64,000 nt of DNA. Source: CAYTEH01 sp964436765. Lineage in GTDB: Bacteria > Patescibacteriota > Gracilibacteria > Peribacterales > Peribacteraceae. The position numbers were made by a program, and so were the translations under genes. Below are positions 43,182 to 51,792 of the stretch, piece after piece (within the stretch, counting starts at the first letter, position 1; each line of letters begins with the position of its first letter). The notes beneath the pieces are model-generated. The model was not told the origin of the DNA. It saw only the letters and a program-made list of their open reading frames with translations, and searched no databases. The stretch is taken from contig CAYTEH010000003.1 in assembly GCA_964436765.1 (NCBI GenBank), positions 16,383 through 80,382 of the forward strand, in the 5' to 3' direction.

Positions 43182-44285
43182 ATGGCCAAATCATCTTCTT
43201 CTACAACACTCATGCAACCAGCCAAAACCAGCAAGGCCGACAAACCCGATGCGGCAGCCGCCAAGTCATCTGCCAAGGCCGATGCCATCATGGATGCGCT
43301 CGCGCAGATCAAAAAGAAATACGGCGATGGCGCCATCATGGAAATGGGCGATACCCACAGCGTGCAGATTGAAAAAGTCTCCTCGGGATCATTGAGCCTC
43401 GACATCGCGCTCGGCGGCGGCGTTCCCAAGGGGCGCATCATCGAAATCTACGGTCCGGAATCCTCCGGTAAAACCACGCTCGCGCTCCACACGGTGGCAC
43501 AGGTGCAGAAGGCCGGAGGCCGCGCGGCGTTCGTGGATGCCGAACATGCACTTGATCCACAGTATGCAAAGAAGATCGGTGTCGATATCGACTCTCTCCT
43601 TGTTGCCCAGCCCGATAACGGCGAACAGGCGCTCGAGATTGTCGAGACGCTGGTGCGCTCCGGCGGCATCGATGTGATCGTCGTCGACTCGGTGGCGGCG
43701 CTCACGCCCCAGGCCGAAATCGACGGTGCCATGGGCGATTCGCACATGGGTCTGCAGGCACGCCTCATGAGCCAGGCGTTGCGCAAACTCACCTCGATCG
43801 TTAGCAAGACGGGCTGTTCGGTGATCTTCATCAACCAGATCCGCATGAAGATCGGGGTCATGTTCGGCAATCCCGAAACCACGACCGGCGGCAACGCACT
43901 CAAGTTCTACGCATCGCTCCGTCTGGACGTCCGGCGCATCGACAAGGTCACGGAGAAGGTCCCGGGCCGCGATAAAGAGCAGCCTGCCGACGGCAACGAT
44001 ATCATCGGCAACCGCGTGCGCGTTAAGGTGGTCAAAAACAAGGTCGCTCCTCCGTTCCGTCAGGCTGAATTCGAGATTCTCTACGCCACCGGCATCAGCA
44101 AGCAGGGGGAAATTCTTGATCTGGGCGTCAAATTCGGCGTCCTCGAGAAGTCCGGCACCTACTATCGCTACGGCGAAGAGACGCTCGGCCAGGGCCGCGA
44201 GCAGGCGCGCATCTTCCTTCTGCAGAACCCAAAGATTGCCGACAAGATCGAGAAAGAAGTCCGCGAGGCGGCGGCGATTGCGTAG
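43182..44285 (+). CDS. recA: Recombinase RecA
   Basis: 367 residues. Strand exchange and SOS co-protease. Walker [10 protein letters not shown] (91-99), Walker B region [15 protein letters not shown] motif and DNA-binding loops L1 ([18 protein letters not shown]) and L2 ([18 protein letters not shown]) are intact. An N-terminal extension of about 30 residues is Lys/Ala/Ser-rich. Compared with E. coli, a loop after DVRRI is about ten residues longer ([20 protein letters not shown]), and the C-terminal acidic tail is missing (ends REAAAIA). Two GGTGTAC-N4-GTAYACC palindromes and a promoter precede it, which points to damage-inducible repression. Confidence 0.98.
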   Translation: MAKSSSSTTLMQPAKTSKADKPDAAAAKSSAKADAIMDALAQIKKKYGDGAIMEMGDTHSVQIEKVSSGSLSLDIALGGGVPKGRIIEIYGPESSGKTTLALHTVAQVQKAGGRAAFVDAEHALDPQYAKKIGVDIDSLLVAQPDNGEQALEIVETLVRSGGIDVIVVDSVAALTPQAEIDGAMGDSHMGLQARLMSQALRKLTSIVSKTGCSVIFINQIRMKIGVMFGNPETTTGGNALKFYASLRLDVRRIDKVTEKVPGRDKEQPADGNDIIGNRVRVKVVKNKVAPPFRQAEFEILYATGISKQGEILDLGVKFGVLEKSGTYYRYGEETLGQGREQARIFLLQNPKIADKIEKEVREAAAIA

Positions 44286-44448
44286 CGTTGTGTCATTGTC
44301 ATGGCGAGGCGCCCCGCTGTGTGGTTCGAGGCTTTCGTCGCTCGGCTTCGAAAGGTCCTCACCATGACAGCGGGGCCTCAAACCATGTTTTCTTGCGTGT
44401 GCTTGTCATGGCGAGGAGCGCGGTCATTGAAGCCGCGCGTCTCGAGCC
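44286..44448. repeat. Cluster of TGTCATGGCGAGG / CCTCACCATGACA repeats
   Basis: TGTCATGGCGAGG near 44296 is mirrored by GGTCCTCACCATGACA near 44352-44371. A second TGTCATGGCGAGGAGCGCGG starts near 44404. It fills the space between recA and the NUDIX gene and holds no gene. Confidence 0.6.
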
Positions 44449-44469
44449 ATGGCGTGTTATTATTCGCTT

Positions 44470-44985
44470 ATGGGCGACATCCTCTATCAAGGTCATGGCT
44501 GGGACATCCGCATGGACGAAGGACGCACGCTCGACGGACGGATTGTGAAGCGAGCCCGTGCCCACATTTGCGATACGGTACACATCCTCGCATTTCCCGA
44601 TCCCGGTCATGTGATCATCCAGCGTGAATGGAGACCGTATTACCAGAAATTCGTGTGGATGATTCCGAGCGGCAAGATGGATAAGGATGGAGAGAGCGAT
44701 TCCCTACAGGCAGCCCAGCGCGAGCTACAGGAGGAGACAGGGTATCGGGCATCGGAACTGAGACCGTACTTTGTAGTGAGGCACGCTGAGCATCTTGATT
44801 ACACCTGTAACGTGTTCATCGCCCGAGGACTTACGCCGGATCCCCTGCCGAAAGACGAGGACGAGTCGATGGAAGTGCACGTCGTTACGTTGGACGAAGC
44901 CATCAAGCTGGCTTTGGAAAGCGATCCGAGTCACACCGTGACGAGCGTCACTCTGTTGCGCTACGCACGCGAGCACGTGAAATAA
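44470..44985 (+). CDS. NUDIX hydrolase
   Basis: 171 residues. NUDIX box ends in the classic RELQEETGY (about 83-91), preceded by GKMDKDGESDSLQAAQ, which is two residues longer than the canonical spacing. Family members split nucleoside diphosphate derivatives; the length and flanks resemble ADP-ribose/ADP-sugar pyrophosphatases, but substrate cannot be assigned. TATTAT (44458-44463) ends 6 nt before ATG 44470, so the upstream ATG at 44449 (inside the promoter) is rejected. Confidence 0.85.
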   Translation: MGDILYQGHGWDIRMDEGRTLDGRIVKRARAHICDTVHILAFPDPGHVIIQREWRPYYQKFVWMIPSGKMDKDGESDSLQAAQRELQEETGYRASELRPYFVVRHAEHLDYTCNVFIARGLTPDPLPKDEDESMEVHVVTLDEAIKLALESDPSHTVTSVTLLRYAREHVK

Positions 44986-45119
44986 TACTTTGTGGGAAGC
45001 CGGAATAGTTTTCCACATTGTGACCACATTGCTCACGCACACGGGAACAGATTTACGTCCATATTCCACGGTTTTTTGGTGTCTTTTTTGCTCTGTCGGA
45101 GCGAAGATGACTCTCCCCT

Positions 45120-46520
45120 ATGGCAGCACCGTCCGCAACACCGCTTCTCGAAGCACAGCCCCACGCGGTCGAAGCCGAGCGTACCGTGCTCGGGGCTCTC
45201 CTGCTCGATCCCGAGGCCATCATCAAGGTCAGCGACTTGCTGGTCTCCGAGGATTTCTACGATCCCACCCACCGCATCGTCTACGATGCGATCATGCGGC
45301 TCTATCAGCAGCACGAGCCCATCGACTTCGTCACGGTCTCGGCCAGCCTTGCCGATAACAAGAGAGTCCAGGATATCGGCGGCAGCGCCTTTTTGGCCGA
45401 GCTTGCTTCGAGCGTTCCCACGTCTTCGCATATTTATCAGTACGGACAAATTGTGAAGACGAAAGCCGTGCATCGTCGAATCATCGAAGCCGGCCAGAAA
45501 ATCACGGGACTTGGCTACGAAGTCGACAAACCCGTCGCAGACCTGATCGACGAAGTCGAGAAAACCGTGTTTGCAATTTCAAATGCCTATATCAAGGAAA
45601 AGTTCGTGCACATCCGTGAGGTGCTCGATGCACGCTACGAGAAGTTCGCCGAAATGCACGAGTCCCCTGACGACGGTGCGGTGAAGGGCGTGCCCACGGG
45701 CTTCCAGGCTCTGGACATGAAGCTCTCCGGCCTGCAGCCGAGCGATCTGATCATCCTCGCCGCCCGCCCCTCGATGGGAAAGACCAGTCTTGCCCTGAAC
45801 CTGGCTATGAATGCCGCCGTGAAGTCTCACAAGACCGTCGGCATCTTCTCACTGGAAATGAGCAAGGAGCAGCTGGTCGACCGTTTGTTTGCCTCCATGC
45901 TCGGCGTCGATTCCTGGAAACTGCAGCGAGGCAAGCTCGACGACAGCGATTTTCAGAACATGGGTCCCATTATGGACGAACTCAACAAGGCGAACCTCTT
46001 CATAGACGATTCCGTGGCGTCCTCGCTTCCCGAGCTCCGCGCGAAGGCCCGTCGGCTCCAGATGGAACATGGGCTCGATCTGCTCATCATCGATTACCTG
46101 CAGCTCATGAGCACGGGCAACATGAGTTACGCCGGCAACCGTGTGCAGGAAATTTCCGAGATCTCGCGATCACTCAAGCAGATCGGCCGCGAGCTCCACG
46201 TGCCGGTTCTGGCGCTCTCGCAGCTTTCCCGCGCAGTCGAAACCCGCCCGGGCAATATCCCCGCGCTTTCCGACCTCCGCGATTCCGGTTCCATCGAGCA
46301 GGACGCCGACGTGGTGCTCATGATGTATCGCGAGGATTACTACGAGGAAGACAGCGACCGCCCGGGCATGACCGACATCTACATCCGCAAGCATCGCAAT
46401 GGACCCACCGGACGCGTCGAACTTCACTTCAAGCGCGAACAGATGCGTTTCTATGACGTCGATAAGGCGCACAGTTCCGCAATGGCACCGCGCAAACACG
46501 CGATGGTGGACGACGAATAA
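45120..46520 (+). CDS. dnaB: Replicative DNA helicase DnaB
   Basis: 466 residues, normal length. N-terminal DnaB domain (15-115: EAERTVLGALLLDPEAI) and RecA-like C-terminal domain with Walker A ARPSMGKTS (215-223), Walker B LLIIDYLQLM, and the conserved EISRSLKQIGRELHVPVLAL, QLSR and DLRDSGSIEQDAD motifs. No intein is inserted. It unwinds DNA at the fork. A DciA-like protein that could load it is at 57823. The leader of about 134 nt between the NUDIX gene and this ATG holds no clear -10. Confidence 0.97.
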   Translation: MAAPSATPLLEAQPHAVEAERTVLGALLLDPEAIIKVSDLLVSEDFYDPTHRIVYDAIMRLYQQHEPIDFVTVSASLADNKRVQDIGGSAFLAELASSVPTSSHIYQYGQIVKTKAVHRRIIEAGQKITGLGYEVDKPVADLIDEVEKTVFAISNAYIKEKFVHIREVLDARYEKFAEMHESPDDGAVKGVPTGFQALDMKLSGLQPSDLIILAARPSMGKTSLALNLAMNAAVKSHKTVGIFSLEMSKEQLVDRLFASMLGVDSWKLQRGKLDDSDFQNMGPIMDELNKANLFIDDSVASSLPELRAKARRLQMEHGLDLLIIDYLQLMSTGNMSYAGNRVQEISEISRSLKQIGRELHVPVLALSQLSRAVETRPGNIPALSDLRDSGSIEQDADVVLMMYREDYYEEDSDRPGMTDIYIRKHRNGPTGRVELHFKREQMRFYDVDKAHSSAMAPRKHAMVDDE

Positions 46521-46622
46521 GGCAGACGAATTCCCAATGTTGGGATTGCGGAGTGATGAGTTGGGATTTGAAGCATGCCTCTTTGCTCTTCAGCCGCCTG
46601 ACGCGCTAGCATTGGTATCACT

Positions 46623-47918
46623 ATGCTCCCCTTCGTTCCCGTCCGGCCCGACCTCTCGCTCGGCGCCACCTTGATCTACGCGTTCTTCGCGTTCGCACTG
46701 GGCCTCGCGCTCACGCCGTGGTTCATTGCGTTCCTGCGCAGAAACAGGCTCGGCAAGCAGCTGAGGGTCGATACCGTTGACGGACGTGAGGCATCCATTT
46801 TCCGCAAGTACCACGAGAAGAAGTTCGGCACCCCGACGATGGGCGGCATTCTCATCTGGGGATCCATCGTGCTCACGGTCCTCCTCTCCCGCGCATTCGC
46901 CTACTTCGGGCTCGTCGAGAACTCATTGCTCCAGCGTGGGCAGGTGTATGTGCCTCTCTGGGTGCTGCTCACCTTCGGCATCGTGGGTGCCATCGACGAC
47001 TATCTCAACGTGATCGGTTCCAGCGAAGAGCAATGGAAGAAATTTCTGCCGCCGGTGCGGCTGTTTTTCTGGTCTGCCAGCGCAGTTCTTCTCGTGTCGG
47101 TCGTGGTGCTCATGCCTGGCATGCTCGCGAGTGGGGATCTGCCCGCGTGGACATCATTCCCCGCTGTCGCTATTCCGCTCTACATCGCCTCGCTTGCGTA
47201 CCTCGGCTCGGGCCTCGCCGTGCTCGATAATGTCTCGAAAAAATGGACGCCAAAGCAGTCGCGCAAAGGCGGCCTCGCCGTTTTCCCCAAGCTCGTCTCG
47301 TTCACCGTCATCGCGCTCGTGGCCGCCTGCTGGTTTTACTTCAAGCTCGGCTACGATTCGGTCGCCATTCCGTACTGGGGCACGCTCGAAATAGGGGCCT
47401 GGTACATTCCGCTTGCAGCACTTGTGATTGTCAGCACGTGTAATGCGGTCAACTTCACTGACGGCCTCGACGGTCTTGCTGGCGGCCTGCTCGTCATCTC
47501 GTTCGCGGCGTTCGCCGTGCTCTCTTATGTGAGCGGCCTCTTCGTTCTCACGGCTTTCTGCGCCGTCATCACGGGCGCGATCGCGGCGTTTTTGTGGCAC
47601 AACGTCCCGCCCGCTCTGTTTTACATGGGAGACACGGGCTCGTTGCCGCTCGGCGGCGTGCTTGCAGTGATTGCGCTCATGACGGACAGGATGCTGCTGC
47701 TGCCGCTCATCGGCTTCGTGTTCCTGATCGAGCTCCTCTCCGTCGTCATCCAGCTCACAAGCAAGCGGCTTCGCGGGGGGAAGAAGGTATTCCGCGCCGC
47801 GCCCATTCATCATCATTTTGAAGCGCTGGAATGGGGCGAGAGCAAGGTCACCATGCGGCTGTGGATCGTGGGGGCTTTCATGGCTCTGCTTGGCGTGATC
47901 ATTGGCCTCGGCATGTAA
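46623..47918 (+). CDS. mraY: Phospho-N-acetylmuramoyl-pentapeptide transferase
   Basis: 431 residues, about 70 longer than E. coli MraY. Ten or more hydrophobic helices. Motifs: GTPTMGGILI, the IDDYLNV aspartates, NAVNFTDGLDGLAGG, MGDTGSLPLGG and the MraY-specific APIHHHFE loop. It forms lipid I on the inner face of the membrane. The extra length lies mostly in loops between helices 3 and 6. In most bacteria mraY sits in the dcw cluster; here it stands alone after dnaB. TAGCAT (46605-46610 region) is about 10 nt from the ATG. Confidence 0.95.
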   Translation: MLPFVPVRPDLSLGATLIYAFFAFALGLALTPWFIAFLRRNRLGKQLRVDTVDGREASIFRKYHEKKFGTPTMGGILIWGSIVLTVLLSRAFAYFGLVENSLLQRGQVYVPLWVLLTFGIVGAIDDYLNVIGSSEEQWKKFLPPVRLFFWSASAVLLVSVVVLMPGMLASGDLPAWTSFPAVAIPLYIASLAYLGSGLAVLDNVSKKWTPKQSRKGGLAVFPKLVSFTVIALVAACWFYFKLGYDSVAIPYWGTLEIGAWYIPLAALVIVSTCNAVNFTDGLDGLAGGLLVISFAAFAVLSYVSGLFVLTAFCAVITGAIAAFLWHNVPPALFYMGDTGSLPLGGVLAVIALMTDRMLLLPLIGFVFLIELLSVVIQLTSKRLRGGKKVFRAAPIHHHFEALEWGESKVTMRLWIVGAFMALLGVIIGLGM

Positions 47919-47991
47919 ACCGTGCCGCACACGCGGTCTCGGGTTCGATGACATGATTGAACCGCCGGCTGTTTTGTGTCAGAATCGCAGC

Positions 47992-48774
47992 ATGTTGAAG
48001 GTCGCGATCAACGGGTACGGGCGCATCGGGCGCATCGTGCACCGTCAAATGGTCTCGCTCTACGGGAAGGATGCCGAGGTCGTGGCGATCAATGCCTCCA
48101 GTGATGCGGAGATGCGTCGCTACCTCCTCAAATACGATACCCTGCACGGTCGTTTNNNNNNNNNNNNNNNNNNNNNNNNNNNNNNNNNNNNNNNNNNNNN
48201 NNNNNNNNNNNNNNNNNNNNNNNNNNNNNNNNNNNNNNNNNNNNNNNNNNNNNNNGAAACCATGGGCATCGAGCGCGGCCTCGTGTGCACCACCCACGCG
48301 TACACCAGTTCGCAGAATCTCGTCGACAACTCCACGTCCAGCTCCAAGGTGCGCATCGCGCGCGCCGCGGCCCTCTCCATCATCCCCTCGACGACGGGAG
48401 CCGTGAAGGCGTGCGCCAAGATCTTCCCGCACCTCAAGGGCAAAGTGGACGGCATGGCGCTCCGTGTCCCTGTCCCGAACGTCTCGGCTGCCTACCTCGC
48501 GCTCACGTTGAAGCGCGCGACGAGCGTTGAGGAAATCCATGTCGCCCTCACGAAGGCATCGCAGGGATCACTCAAGGGCATCCTGGCGGTGGAGGCGGAG
48601 CAGCTGGTGTCGGCCGATTTCATTTCGGATTCCCATTCGAGCATCGTCGATATGGATTCCACCAGCGTCACCGACGGCACGCTCGTGCAGATTTTGAGCT
48701 GGTACGACAACGAGTGGGGTTATGGCACCCGCGTCACCGAGATGGCCATGATGATGGGAAAGATGCTCTCGTAG
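47992..48774 (+). CDS. gap: Glyceraldehyde-3-phosphate dehydrogenase, interrupted by an assembly gap
   Basis: N-terminal part MLKVAINGYGRIGRIVHRQM...KYDTLHGR and C-terminal part from METMGIERG-like sequence through LSWYDNEWGYGTRV are clear type I GAPDH. The N-run (48156-48255) stands for 33 codons, but comparison with the family shows that about 110 residues are missing, including the catalytic SCTTN cysteine segment, so about 330 bp are absent from the assembly. The real gene is probably intact. CAGAAT ends 6 nt before ATG 47992. It catalyses the step next to PGK. Confidence 0.93.
   Translation: MLKVAINGYGRIGRIVHRQMVSLYGKDAEVVAINASSDAEMRRYLLKYDTLHGRXXXXXXXXXXXXXXXXXXXXXXXXXXXXXXXXXXETMGIERGLVCTTHAYTSSQNLVDNSTSSSKVRIARAAALSIIPSTTGAVKACAKIFPHLKGKVDGMALRVPVPNVSAAYLALTLKRATSVEEIHVALTKASQGSLKGILAVEAEQLVSADFISDSHSSIVDMDSTSVTDGTLVQILSWYDNEWGYGTRVTEMAMMMGKMLS
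48156..48255. other. Assembly gap with true missing sequence
   Basis: 100 Ns without duplicated flanks, unlike the other three gaps. The surrounding GAPDH gene implies that roughly 330 bp are missing, so the gap length is a placeholder. Confidence 0.9.
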
Positions 48775-48859
48775 TCGAATTCTTCTTTTTGGCTGCACGG
48801 TGCGACGAAGTAACGAAGTAACGGACATGGTCACGTCGCTCGTGGTATCCTTTTGTCCT

Positions 48860-49798
48860 ATGACGACTGCCCGCCTCTCCCTCAACTCCCACCTCTACAA
48901 CGTTTCCAAGGCGCCCGATCCCCTGCGCCATCTTATTTTGGACATCGCTCGCGCTGCCAAGTACATCCAGTACGCCATCCGGACGACGGAAGCGGGTTTG
49001 GCGGGGACGAAGAACCAGTTCGGGGAAGAGCAGGTGAAGCTCGACGTGCTCAGCGACGAGATCATCCAGCAGCATTTGAAGGAAAGCCGGCTCGTGGCAG
49101 GGTTCGTGTCGGAGGAGCAGAGTGAAATCATCGAGCTCAAGAAAGACGCGCCGTATTCTGTGGTGTTCGACCCGCTCGACGGTTCGTCGCTCGTGGACGT
49201 CAACTTCGCCATCGGTTCCATCTTCGGCATCTACGAAGGGAAGAAGATCCTCGGCAGGACATCGCGCGAGCTCGTCGCGTCGCTCTATGTGATCTACGGT
49301 CCCCGCACGCTCCTCGTCTACTCCACCGGCAACGGCGTGCACGAGTTCATCCTCAATGACGTGGGTGAGTTCATCGTGCTGCGGGAGTTCCTTGGCATCG
49401 GCGACAAGGCGAAGAATTACGGGCCAGGTAACCTGGCGGCAATGGCCGAAAACGCCGGGTACAAACAGGTGATGGAAAGCTGGCTTGCGAATACGGCGAT
49501 GACCATCCGCTACTCCGGTTGCATGGTCGCCGACGTGCACCATGTTTTGAGCAAAGGTCAGGGAGTTTTTGCGAACGTCGGCGGCGGACCCGCATCGAAG
49601 TATCCCAAGGGCAAACTGCGTCTTGTCTTCGAATGCGGTCCGTTCGCGTGGTTAGTCGAGCAGGCGGGAGGGGCCGCGTCCGATGGTGAGCTGGCGATCC
49701 TCGATGTGAAGATCAAAGAGATCGACCAGAGAACGCCTCTCGTGATCGGGTCGAAGAATGAGGTAGAGAGAGTAGTGAACCTCCTAGCTGGAAAATGA
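48860..49798 (+). CDS. fbp: Fructose-1,6-bisphosphatase, class I
   Basis: 312 residues. Metal and substrate motifs FDPLDGSS (109-116 region), GSIFGIY, YSGCMVADVHHVL and ECGPFAWLVEQAGG match class I FBPase. It hydrolyses fructose-1,6-bisphosphate and suggests that the cell can run gluconeogenesis or feed sugar phosphates to wall synthesis. TATCCT (48846-48851) ends 8 nt before ATG 48860. Adjacent to GAPDH, forming a small central-carbon group. Confidence 0.94.
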   Translation: MTTARLSLNSHLYNVSKAPDPLRHLILDIARAAKYIQYAIRTTEAGLAGTKNQFGEEQVKLDVLSDEIIQQHLKESRLVAGFVSEEQSEIIELKKDAPYSVVFDPLDGSSLVDVNFAIGSIFGIYEGKKILGRTSRELVASLYVIYGPRTLLVYSTGNGVHEFILNDVGEFIVLREFLGIGDKAKNYGPGNLAAMAENAGYKQVMESWLANTAMTIRYSGCMVADVHHVLSKGQGVFANVGGGPASKYPKGKLRLVFECGPFAWLVEQAGGAASDGELAILDVKIKEIDQRTPLVIGSKNEVERVVNLLAGK

Positions 49799-49808
49799 AT
49801 ATGTAGAT

Positions 49809-50537
49809 ATGTTGTATTCGGAACGAAAGTCAGGCAAAAGAGTAAAAGGAGATTTTGAGGTTTTCAAAAAATTATCTAAAAGAATATTCAACGATTTTCT
49901 ACTTGCTGTATCAAAGTATGATATTTATCGAAATCCAATTCATAAATACAGTTTTAAAAAAATGCAGCATTATTTTCTTTTAAAAACTAAACGAGAGCAC
50001 ATGTCTCCATTAAGTTTTGAGTCTGCTGTCAATCGGAGAGAAGAGCTTTTTGACATGCTAGAGACCGGATATATGTTTCTGGATGAAAATGCCTCTTCAG
50101 CCATATCTTTTGATTATGAAACTTCGTTAAATGAAATTCTAATTGATTGGGGTTTTAAAATGCAAAGCGGCTTAATTTTAGATATACCGGAGGAGGGCAT
50201 GCAAAATTTGGTAGATGAAAGTGTTCCTACAACTTCGATACCTTCTTCAGAGCAAAAAATACAACACGCTTATGAGTTATTTTTTAGACACGATGCTAAA
50301 TTAGAAGATAAGAAAAGTGCTGCAAAAGTATTAGGGGAATTACTAGAACATGTCAGATCTGATCTTAAGGTTGATGAAGAATTATCAAAGGATGAAAGTG
50401 ACTTGTTTCACATACTTAATAAGTACGGTGTTCGGCATCACAAGGAATCACAAAAAGAAATTAAAGAGCCTTATTTAACGTGGCATTTTTATTCGTTATT
50501 AAATACAGTTAAAACTTACTTGAAAATCAAAAAATAA
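49809..50537 (+). CDS. AT-rich acquired gene, possible AbiJ/HEPN-type abortive infection protein
   Basis: 242 residues encoded at roughly one third GC in a roughly 60% GC genome, a clear sign of horizontal transfer. The N-terminus MLYSERKSGKRVKG and the C-terminal part KYGVRHHKESQ...WHFYSLLNTVKTYL recall, from memory, abortive-infection proteins of the AbiJ/HEPN group, whose IRHH-type motif would be the RNase site. The similarity is weak and the middle is unfamiliar. There is no toxin-antitoxin partner, transposase or direct repeat around it. It starts 10 nt after fbp. Confidence 0.6.
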   Translation: MLYSERKSGKRVKGDFEVFKKLSKRIFNDFLLAVSKYDIYRNPIHKYSFKKMQHYFLLKTKREHMSPLSFESAVNRREELFDMLETGYMFLDENASSAISFDYETSLNEILIDWGFKMQSGLILDIPEEGMQNLVDESVPTTSIPSSEQKIQHAYELFFRHDAKLEDKKSAAKVLGELLEHVRSDLKVDEELSKDESDLFHILNKYGVRHHKESQKEIKEPYLTWHFYSLLNTVKTYLKIKK

Positions 50538-50571
50538 TTTTTCACCAAGCCCAAGTCCTCTCAATTACAGT

Positions 50572-51152
50572 TTACAAGCCGGTCTTCGGTTCCTCCACTT
50601 TCTTCACTGGCGGATCCCAGAATGGTTGCTGCAATGCGATCGGCAAAATGTCATCCAGCGTCAGTGTGTTATCGGCTTTCTNNNNNNNNNNNNNNNNNNN
50701 NNNNNNNNNNNNNNNNNNNNNNNNNNNNNNNNNNNNNNNNNNNNNNNNNNNNNNNNNNNNNNNNNNNNNNNNNNNNNNNNNTGCTGCAATGCGATCGGCA
50801 AAATGTCATCCAGCGTCAGTGTGTTATCGGCTTTCTTTTGTTTTCCTTCCAGCTTGAAGACGTTCTTGAGCGATTTGTACGTTCCCCACGGGTAGTGCTT
50901 GCGTCCTCGGCGGCGCTCGTCGTCCTTCTTGCCGGGGACGGGGGCAGCCGGCTTCACCGCCATCGACTTCGGGTTTCCGTTGCGGCTCCATTCCACTTTG
51001 CCCATCACCATCTTGGTGTCGGGATCCACGTACACCAAATCATCGGGGCTAAACACTCCTGGCTCTGCCTGTTGCGGCACAAATGCCGCAGGGGCGGCGG
51101 GAGGCGGGCTCTGGTCGGGGGCCGGTGCGGCGTTCTGAACGGGGTCGGTCAT
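50572..51152 (-). CDS. Pro/Ala-rich small hypothetical protein (split by assembly gap)
   Basis: The N-terminal 40 residues are Pro/Ala-rich, followed by a compact part (VYVDPDTKMVMGKVEW, HYPWGTYKSL). A 100-N gap with 55-bp duplicated flanks interrupts the end. Collapsing it gives a 141-residue protein ending QQPFWDPPVKKVEEPKTGL with a TAA at 50572. No recognised family. Its ATG overlaps the stop of the upstream membrane gene (51149-51152), so the two are translationally coupled and probably work together. Confidence 0.7.
50682..50781. other. Assembly gap with 55-bp flanking duplication
   Basis: 100 Ns; 50627-50681 is repeated exactly at 50782-50836. Collapsing restores the reading frame of the minus-strand gene. 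Confidence 0.95.
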
Positions 51153-51739
51153 GGGTAGATGCGGTGCTCTTCCAGCGGGGGTGCGGGCGGAGGTGGCGGC
51201 GGAGGCGGAGGCGGGACCATCGTTTCCTGCGTAGCCTCCGGCCGTTCCTGGTCTTCGGGGTGATGGAACGGCATGCTGCCGTGCACTTTACGGAAGCCGA
51301 CGTACCGCTGGCAGGCCTCAAAGAGTGCCACGATGCTGGCTGCCAGGCAAATATAGATGCCGTATCTCACCTCCAGGCGCGTGAATTCCAGTGCCGAGAC
51401 GCGCATGAGCACGCTGAGGGCAGCAATCACCAGAATCACCGATTGGGCCGTAAGCCACACGCGCAGGAGCTCGCGGTAGCGTTTGGTTTTGATGAACACG
51501 GGTCCGCCCCAGGCCGGGACGACAGTCAGAAGCAGGAGGAAGAGGTTGATGGCGAAGACCGCGATGCCCAGGAAAGACGTGGAGTACCCGAAGCCCGAGT
51601 AGCTGACGCCGTCTCCTCCCGGCCAGTCGCCGCCGATCCACGGCAGCACCACGCTCACGGCTGCGATGAAGAGCGCTGCATTGAGGATTTTCTCCTCCAG
51701 TTCCAATGCCATCAGGCTCCGGATGATCTTATGCGGCAT
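51149..51739 (-). CDS. Four-helix membrane protein with poly-proline tail
   Basis: 196 residues. Four hydrophobic helices (about 15-33, 55-75, 95-115 and 122-140), then a soluble tail containing ten consecutive prolines just before the C-terminus. No recognised family. The start at ATG 51739 is fixed by TATACT (51752-51747) ending 7 nt upstream. The next gene overlaps its stop and is also proline-rich, so the tail may be a docking site for that partner or for a scaffold (inference). Consecutive prolines usually need EF-P for translation. Confidence 0.7.
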   Translation of the reverse strand: MPHKIIRSLMALELEEKILNAALFIAAVSVVLPWIGGDWPGGDGVSYSGFGYSTSFLGIAVFAINLFLLLLTVVPAWGGPVFIKTKRYRELLRVWLTAQSVILVIAALSVLMRVSALEFTRLEVRYGIYICLAASIVALFEACQRYVGFRKVHGSMPFHHPEDQERPEATQETMVPPPPPPPPPPAPPLEEHRIYP

Positions 51740-51792
51740 GGAGCGGAGTATAGCACGGACGGACCGTCGAGCGTATGTCATACTGTGCGGGA

